A stretch of DNA of 6,430 nucleotides from Clostridiales bacterium (GTDB taxonomy: Bacteria > Bacillota > Clostridia > Oscillospirales > Oscillospiraceae). The position numbers and the translations under genes are program-made. Positions within the stretch are counted from its first letter, which is position 1. The number at the start of each line of letters is the position of its first letter. Where the stretch lies: the NCBI GenBank assembly GCA_021200895.1, contig JAJQFX010000228.1, positions 1-6,430 of the forward strand, in the 5' to 3' direction. A model generated the notes under the pieces. The model saw only the letters and a list, made by a program, of their open reading frames with translations. It did no database searches and was not told the DNA's origin. Shown here piece by piece: positions 1 through 3,682 of this stretch.

Positions 1-38
1 TTCGCCTTGTCCCTCAATCAGGTGGGCTATCCCGTTAG

Positions 39-220
39 AGACGATGTGACTTCTCGCTGGTGAGACTGCCGCCCATGGCGGCTGGCGGGGATTGCCGTTC
101 CGCCCTCGCCTACGGCGGGCGGAACGTGCAATTTTATAGTCCAACGGTGGATAACATCTGACTGTACGGCCACCTTATTCTCCTTAGGATGGATTGCGCC
201 TTTAAGTTGATGACATTGCC
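39..220 (+). repeat. Left copy of an inverted, gene-free repeat
   Basis: This stretch recurs in reverse complement at 6276-6425. Identical blocks are 39-52 (14 bases), 61-85 with 6378-6402 (25 bases), 156-170 with 6331-6345 (15 bases), 177-185 with 6316-6324, and 201-220 with 6276-6295 (20 bases). Between the blocks the copies have drifted. The left copy is longer by about 35-40 bases because of a GC-rich hairpin at 97-125. A small palindrome GCCGCC-CAT-GGCGGC (68-82) is kept in both copies. No reading frame is conserved, so it looks like a non-coding dispersed repeat or the eroded end of a mobile element. I do not recognise the family. Confidence 0.85.
97..125. repeat. GC-rich hairpin present only in the left repeat copy
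   Basis: GTTCCGCCC (97-105) pairs perfectly with GGGCGGAAC (117-125). Inside, GCC (108-110) pairs with GGC (114-116) around a TAC loop, leaving T106-C107 as a bulge. The right copy (6276-6425) lacks this hairpin and its surroundings, so it is either an insertion in the left copy or a loss from the right one. It has no T-tract, so it is not a typical terminator. Confidence 0.7.
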
Positions 221-311
221 TTTCAGGGGAGCTATTGATGTAGTGATTACAACAACTTCTTGCCGCCCCTGAAAGGGGAGGGGAACCGGCGATAGCCGGT
301 GGAGGTGTTCC
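219..311. repeat. Palindromic intergenic element with nested hairpins
   Basis: CCTTTCAGGGG (219-229) is the exact reverse complement of CCCCTGAAAGG (266-276), an 11-bp stem around a 36-base loop. Immediately downstream ACCGGC (285-290) pairs with GCCGGT (295-300) around GATA, and GGAAC (282-286) can alternatively pair with GTTCC (307-311). The pattern of a short C/G-run stem followed by a GCCGGT-type hairpin resembles the abundant palindromic intergenic repeats of high-GC clostridia; that family link is from memory and unverified. No T-tract follows, so termination is not the obvious role. Confidence 0.6.
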
Positions 312-376
312 TATGCGAAACGGTTTTCAAAATTGATTTCCGTGCGTTCAGGCCCTGGCACAGAAAACACAAAGGC

Positions 377-405
377 TTGACAAGCCCCGCCCTCTGTGCT
401 ATAGT
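377..405 (+). promoter_or_regulatory. Sigma-70-type promoter of the MATE gene
   Basis: A perfect -35 hexamer TTGACA (377-382) is followed after exactly 17 bases by TATAGT (400-405), which matches five of six positions of TATAAT. Transcription would begin near 411-413, giving a leader of about 110 bases. The -35 box sits inside a palindrome GGCTT-GAC-AAGCC (374-386), and a wider 7-bp dyad GCACAGA (358-364)/TCTGTGC (393-399) encloses it, so a repressor could also bind here. Confidence 0.85.
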
Positions 406-412
406 GATGCTG

Positions 413-493
413 CTAAAACCTGGTGTGGATTTTTCCGGATTGCACGCTTTTCGCCACACAATTATCCGAATCGGATGATTGTGCGGCTTTTTT
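413..493 (+). promoter_or_regulatory. Attenuator leader RNA, candidate riboswitch
   Basis: The leader between promoter and MATE gene holds two mutually exclusive folds. GTGTGG (423-428) can pair with CCACAC (454-459). Those downstream bases are also the lower 5' arm of the terminator at 453-493, so this pairing would act as an antiterminator. A small local hairpin is also possible: GTGT (423-426) with GCAC (442-445), and GGA (427-429) with TCC (434-436). Guanidine-IV (mepA-motif) riboswitches are known upstream of MATE genes in Clostridia and act through transcription termination, so that class is the leading guess. I could not confirm its consensus from memory, so the ligand is unassigned. 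Confidence 0.55.
453..493 (+). terminator. Intrinsic terminator in the MATE leader
   Basis: Positions 453-468 pair with 472-487 around the loop AAT. That gives 14 Watson-Crick pairs, one T-G wobble (463/477) and one A-C mismatch (456/484), followed by six T (488-493). It lies 28 bases before the MATE start codon and downstream of the only good promoter, so unless disrupted it would stop transcription before the gene. This placement marks it as an attenuator rather than the end of an upstream gene. Confidence 0.88.
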
Positions 494-521
494 GCGTGTT
501 CTGAACCAAAAGGAGATAACT

Positions 522-1853
522 ATGAGCAGCAACCAGTTTATGAAGGAGCGGCCTGTTCTGCCGCTGCTGACCTCCATGGCCCTTCCCATGGTGATTTCCA
601 TGGCGGTGAATGCCCTGTACAACATCATTGACAGCTACTTTGTGGCCCAAATCAGCGAGGAGGCCCTGACCGCCCTCTCCCTGGTCTACCCGGTGCAGAA
701 CCTCATCAATGCCATCGCCATCGGCTTCGGGGTAGGGGTCAACGCTGTCCTCTCCTTCCACTTGGGGGCGGGGAACAGCCGGAGCGCCAACGTGGGGGCC
801 ACCCTGGGGCTGGTCTGCTCCGTCCTCCACGGGGTAGCCGTCACGGCGGCCAGCATTGCGGTGATGCCCTTCTTCCTGGGCTTCTTCACCGAGGATGAGA
901 CCGTCCTAGGCTACGGGGTGCAGTATGCCACCATCGCCTTTGCCTTTGGCCTCATCATCATGCTGAACCTGTATTTTGAGAAGGTCTTGCAGGCGGTGGG
1001 GCGGATGAAAACCACCATGGTGGCCCTGATGTGCGGCTTCCTCTCCAACATCATCCTGGACCCGCTGCTGATTTGGGGGGTGGGCATCTTCCCCCGGATG
1101 GGGGTAGCCGGAGCCGCTCTGGCCACCGGCCTGGGCCAGCTGCTGACGCTGGCGTTTTACCTGGTGGTCTACGCCACCCAGAAGCTCCCCGTGGCGGTGG
1201 GCAGGGAGTTTCTGGTGTTTGACCGGAAGACCCTGGGGAAGCTCTACGGCGTGGGCGTCCCCGCCATCCTGAACCAGGCGCTGCCCTCCCTGTTAATTAC
1301 CGCCCTGAACGGCATCCTGGCCGCTTACTCCCAGGCATATGTGGTGGTGCTGGGGGTGTACTACAAGTTGCAAACCTTCCTGTACCTTCCCGCCAACGGC
1401 ATCGTTCAGGGGCTGCGCCCCCTCATCGGGTATAACTATGGGGCTGGGGAGTATGGCCGGGTACGCCAGCTGTACCGCACCACGCTCGGCATGAACGGAG
1501 CCATCATGGCCCTAGGGACGGTCATCAGCCTGACGGCGGCGGAGCCGCTGATGAGCCTCTTCGCCCAGACGCCGGAGACGGCTGAAATCGGGGCGCGGGC
1601 CCTTCACATCATCTGCGCCGGGTTCCTGGCCTCCGCCGTGTCCGTCACCACCTCCGGCGCGCTGGAGGGGCTGGGCAAGGGGGCGGCGTCCCTGGTCATT
1701 TCCCTGCTGCGCTATGTGGCGGTGATTTTGCCGGTGGCCTTCCTCCTGTGCCGTCTCTGGGGGTCGGAGGGGGTCTGGCACGCCTTTTGGGTCACAGAGC
1801 TGGTGGCGGCTGCTGCGGCGGCGCTGGTGTACCGAAGGACGGTGCGCTTCTGA
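522..1853 (+). CDS. MATE-family multidrug/cation exporter
   Basis: This encodes an inner-membrane exporter of the MATE family (443 aa, near the usual 440-460), which expels organic cations or drugs in exchange for Na+ or H+. The chain is almost wholly hydrophobic and shows the family's two related halves. The first has LPMVISMAVNALYNIIDSYF (21-40) and FGVGVNAVLSFHLGAG (69-84); the second has QGLRPLIGYNYGAG (296-309), the hallmark of the MepA/DinF-like branch. DPLLIWG (180-186) is also typical. The start is ATG 522 because AGGAG (511-515) lies six bases upstream. An in-frame GTG at 423 would put the leader terminator inside the coding sequence and is rejected. Expression is probably switched by the leader attenuator, which points to induction by a small molecule. 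The substrate cannot be read from the sequence; if the leader is a guanidine-IV switch, guanidinium or a related cation would be the expectation. Confidence 0.93.
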   Translation: MSSNQFMKERPVLPLLTSMALPMVISMAVNALYNIIDSYFVAQISEEALTALSLVYPVQNLINAIAIGFGVGVNAVLSFHLGAGNSRSANVGATLGLVCSVLHGVAVTAASIAVMPFFLGFFTEDETVLGYGVQYATIAFAFGLIIMLNLYFEKVLQAVGRMKTTMVALMCGFLSNIILDPLLIWGVGIFPRMGVAGAALATGLGQLLTLAFYLVVYATQKLPVAVGREFLVFDRKTLGKLYGVGVPAILNQALPSLLITALNGILAAYSQAYVVVLGVYYKLQTFLYLPANGIVQGLRPLIGYNYGAGEYGRVRQLYRTTLGMNGAIMALGTVISLTAAEPLMSLFAQTPETAEIGARALHIICAGFLASAVSVTTSGALEGLGKGAASLVISLLRYVAVILPVAFLLCRLWGSEGVWHAFWVTELVAAAAAALVYRRTVRF

Positions 1854-1858
1854 TTTCC

Positions 1859-1881
1859 CTCTTGCTGAACAGGAGATTTTT
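1859..1881 (+). terminator. Weak intrinsic terminator after the MATE gene
   Basis: CTCTTG (1859-1864) pairs with CAGGAG (1870-1875) around a five-base loop, with one T-G wobble, and is followed by A and then five T (1877-1881). The stem is short and only half GC, so termination is probably leaky. It overlaps the -35 region of the next promoter. Confidence 0.4.
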
Positions 1882-1890
1882 GTATATAAT
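1862..1890 (+). promoter_or_regulatory. Promoter of the DUF1858-pepC unit
   Basis: A perfect -10 box TATAAT (1885-1890) has a weak -35 TTGCTG (1862-1867) 17 bases upstream. Transcription would begin near 1897, leaving a leader of about 36 bases to the start at 1933. The weak -35 suggests moderate strength or help from an activator. Confidence 0.6.
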
Positions 1891-1932
1891 AGTAGCCGTA
1901 AATCAACTATCCGGAAAGGAGCCTGACAACCG

Positions 1933-2133
1933 ATGCTGATCACACCCAATACGATGCTGCGCGATATTCTGAACGCCGACCCAGAGGTGGAGCAGATCTT
2001 CCTGAACCAGGGGATGCACTGCCTGTCCTGCCTGGCCGCCAGTGGCGAAACGCTGGAGCAGGCCTGCAATGTCCACGACCTGGATGTGGACGACTTTGTG
2101 GAGGAGCTGAACAGCTTCATCAACCGCAATTAA
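1933..2133 (+). CDS. DUF1858 / HCP-associated redox disulfide protein
   Basis: This is a 66-residue cytoplasmic protein made of a single DUF1858 domain, the family named for its association with hybrid cluster protein (prismane). The family signature is the CxxC in GMHCLSC (27-33, Cys30 and Cys33), followed by ASGETLEQA and an acidic helical tail. Such proteins are thought to have a redox or metal-related role, but no reaction is established and none is inferred here. The length matches the stand-alone members. AGGAG (1917-1921) lies 11 bases before ATG 1933, slightly far but workable. It is first in a likely two-gene transcript with the peptidase 40 bases downstream, with no terminator between. 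No hybrid cluster protein gene is in the window. Confidence 0.85.
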   Translation: MLITPNTMLRDILNADPEVEQIFLNQGMHCLSCLAASGETLEQACNVHDLDVDDFVEELNSFINRN

Positions 2134-2173
2134 GGAACCTTTGAACACTGAACCAGAAAGAATGTGATGCAAC

Positions 2174-3490
2174 ATGAAGGATGTTTCCCCCATCACCGCC
2201 GACCTGCTGGGCCGGCTGGAGCGGGGCTATGACAGCGACCCGCAGCTGAACGTCTTCTCCAACGCCCTGTCCGATACCACCCTGACCAGCGCCGCCTTCG
2301 TGCCATCCGCCGCCGCCAGGCTGCGGATGGACTTCTCCGTGGAGGTACCCACCACTGGCATCACCAACCAGAAGCAGAGCGGCCGCTGCTGGATGTTCTC
2401 CGCCATGAACCTGGTGCGGGAGCGGGTGGTGCAGAGGTGCAACCTGGAGGACTTTGCCATCTCCGGCGCGTATCTGGCCTTCTATGACAAGTTGGAGAAG
2501 TGCAATAACTTCTTTGAAAGCGTGCTGCACTACGCCGACCTGCCCCTGGACGCCAGGGAAAACGTCACCCTTATGCGCCGCTGCCTGACGGACGGCGGCC
2601 AGTGGGATATGGCGGTGAGCCTGATGAAGAAGTACGGCGTGGTGCCCTCCTGGGTCATGCCGGAGACGGTTCACTCCAGCGGCACGGCGGAGTGGAACGA
2701 CGTGCTGTGCCACAAGCTGCGGGAGGACGCCCTGGAGCTGCGCCGCCTCCACGAGGTGGGGCAGGATACAGCAGCGCGCCGGGAGGAAATGCTCCAGGAG
2801 CTGTACAACGCCCTGTGCATCCTCTATGGCCGCCCGCCGAAAACCTTCGACTTCGTCTATACGGACAAGGACAAGCAGTATCACTGCCACCCCAATATGA
2901 CCCCCAAGACCTTCTTTGAGGCATTCGTGGGGGACGATTTGGACGAGTATGTGAACATTGTCTGCGGGCCTGACCACCCCTATCACCGCACCTATTCCCA
3001 GCCCTTCATGGGCAACGTGGTGGAGGACGACATCGTCTACCTCAACGTGACCATGGACGAGCTGGAGGCCCTGGCCATCGCCCAGCTGAAAAGCGGCGAG
3101 GGCGTCCCCTTCGCCTGCGACTGCCACCCCTTCCGGGAGCGGGCGGCGGGCTACTGGGACCAGGACTCCTTCCAGTACGGCCCGGTGCTGGGCGGTCTGA
3201 CCTTCGGCATGACCGCCGCGGAGCGGCTGCAAACCAGGGACTCCACCATGAACCACGCCATGTTCCTTTGCGGCGTCAACCTGACGGAGGACGGCGCCCC
3301 CGACCGCTGGAAAATCGAGAACAGCTGGGGGGAGGCCAACGGCCAGAAGGGCTACTACGTTTGCAGCGAGAAGTGGTTCCGGGCCTACACCATGCAGGTC
3401 ATCGTCCGCAAGTCCCTGCTGACGGAGGCGCAGCGGGCCATGCTGCCCCAGCCGCCCATTCCCACCCCGTATTGGGATACGCTGGCCTGA
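2174..3490 (+). CDS. pepC: Aminopeptidase C (C1B cysteine peptidase)
   Basis: This is a cytoplasmic thiol aminopeptidase of the PepC/bleomycin hydrolase family (MEROPS C1B), which removes N-terminal residues from peptides and in family members forms hexameric barrels. At 438 aa it has the family's normal length. All catalytic elements are visible: Gln66 and Cys72 in NQKQSGRCWMF (65-75), His361 in MNHAMFLCGV (359-368), and Asn383 in KIENSWGE (380-387). No signal peptide is present. ATG 2174 is the first possible start, since a frame stop lies at 2165-2167. The Shine-Dalgarno is poor: AGAAAG (2155-2160) is 13 bases away, so translation may be weak or aided by the preceding gene. It is probably co-transcribed with the DUF1858 gene, and a strong terminator follows. 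The likely role is peptide turnover for amino acid supply. Confidence 0.95.
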   Translation: MKDVSPITADLLGRLERGYDSDPQLNVFSNALSDTTLTSAAFVPSAAARLRMDFSVEVPTTGITNQKQSGRCWMFSAMNLVRERVVQRCNLEDFAISGAYLAFYDKLEKCNNFFESVLHYADLPLDARENVTLMRRCLTDGGQWDMAVSLMKKYGVVPSWVMPETVHSSGTAEWNDVLCHKLREDALELRRLHEVGQDTAARREEMLQELYNALCILYGRPPKTFDFVYTDKDKQYHCHPNMTPKTFFEAFVGDDLDEYVNIVCGPDHPYHRTYSQPFMGNVVEDDIVYLNVTMDELEALAIAQLKSGEGVPFACDCHPFRERAAGYWDQDSFQYGPVLGGLTFGMTAAERLQTRDSTMNHAMFLCGVNLTEDGAPDRWKIENSWGEANGQKGYYVCSEKWFRAYTMQVIVRKSLLTEAQRAMLPQPPIPTPYWDTLA

Positions 3491-3505
3491 GGGGCATCGC
3501 CCCTT
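3489..3505 (+). other. Small hairpin at the pepC stop codon
   Basis: GGGGC (3491-3495) pairs with GCCCC (3499-3503) around ATC, and A3490-T3504 plus a G-T wobble extend the stem into the TGA stop. No T-run directly follows. It sits nine bases before the main terminator and may support it or protect the 3' end of the transcript. Confidence 0.45.
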
Positions 3506-3513
3506 GTCCTTTA

Positions 3514-3546
3514 CCCTGCCGACGGCAGCGCCGTCGGCAGGGTTTT
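3514..3546 (+). terminator. Strong intrinsic terminator after pepC
   Basis: CCCTGCCGACGGC (3514-3526) pairs without mismatch with 3530-3542 around a three-base AGC loop, giving 13 GC-rich pairs, followed by TTTT-G-TT-G-T. It should cleanly separate the pepC transcript from the fatty-acid gene downstream. Confidence 0.93.
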
Positions 3547-3567
3547 GTTGTCTCTGTGTTGCAAAAA

Positions 3568-3593
3568 TGTGACAAATTTGCGAATTTTTCACA
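3568..3593. promoter_or_regulatory. Putative operator dyad upstream of the acyl ligase gene
   Basis: TGTGACAAATT (3568-3578) and AATTTTTCACA (3583-3593) form an inverted repeat with 10 of 11 positions matching around TGCG. It is AT-rich in a GC-rich window and ends six bases before the -35 box of the next gene. The hexamer TTGCAA occurs on both sides (3559-3564 and 3600-3605, the latter being the -35 box). The position suits binding of a dimeric regulator, either an activator or a repressor. It does not match the FapR or FabT operators as I remember them; the half-site TGTGA/TCACA resembles CRP boxes but the spacing (16 bases) is wrong for CRP. Confidence 0.5.
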
Positions 3594-3599
3594 AGCAGG

Positions 3600-3627
3600 T
3601 TGCAATTCCCGCCGTTTCTGGTATACT
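3600..3627 (+). promoter_or_regulatory. Extended -10 promoter of the acyl ligase fusion gene
   Basis: TATACT (3622-3627) is preceded by TG at 3619-3620, forming an extended -10 element. TTGCAA (3600-3605) lies 16 bases upstream as a -35 with four of six matches. Transcription would start near 3634, giving a leader of about 49 bases with no obvious structure. Confidence 0.75.
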
Positions 3628-3669
3628 GGATTGGGCGTATTTTCGTCCTGTTCATTTCACGACCAAACG

Positions 3670-3675
3670 AGGAGG
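3670..3675 (+). promoter_or_regulatory. Ribosome binding site fixing the start at 3683
   Basis: A perfect AGGAGG lies seven bases before ATG 3683. The frame is open back to 3545, but that upstream part covers the operator dyad and promoter, so the site decides the start. Confidence 0.93.
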
Positions 3676-3682
3676 CTCGACC

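Larger units (their letters stand above)
1..376. other. Gene-free, repeat-rich intergenic stretch
   Basis: No convincing coding region lies here: the only open frame, on the minus strand at 247-459, runs through hairpins and the downstream promoter and has no ribosome binding site. Positions 1-38 show nothing I recognise. Positions 39-311 are occupied by the two repeat elements listed separately. Positions 312-376 are unstructured apart from GCACAGA (358-364), one half of a dyad around the next promoter. Confidence 0.75.

Noticed and set aside
247..459. Minus-strand small gene of 70 codons
   Set aside because: It overlaps palindromic repeats, the MATE promoter and the attenuator, and has no recognisable domain or ribosome binding site.
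413..493. PreQ1-I or guanidine-II riboswitch in the MATE leader
   Set aside because: I see neither the A-rich tail of PreQ1-I nor the paired ACGR tetraloop hairpins of guanidine-II (mini-ykkC).
423..521. N-terminal extension of the MATE protein from GTG 423
   Set aside because: It has no ribosome binding site, would overlap the attenuator hairpin and T-run, and adds residues not expected in MATE proteins. ATG 522 has AGGAG at good spacing.
3568..3593. CRP-type binding site
   Set aside because: The TGTGA and TCACA halves are 16 bases apart instead of the 6 required for CRP, and CRP control is not typical of this group.
2120..3655. Long minus-strand open frame (511 codons) opposite pepC
   Set aside because: It lies antisense to a gene with all catalytic residues of the PepC family, its translation is low-complexity His/Gly/Val/Leu-rich, and it crosses the strong terminator at 3514-3546. 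This is a typical GC-rich shadow frame.
3545..3682. N-terminal extension of the ligase fusion
   Set aside because: It would include the operator dyad and the promoter -10 box. ATG 3683 has a perfect AGGAGG seven bases upstream.
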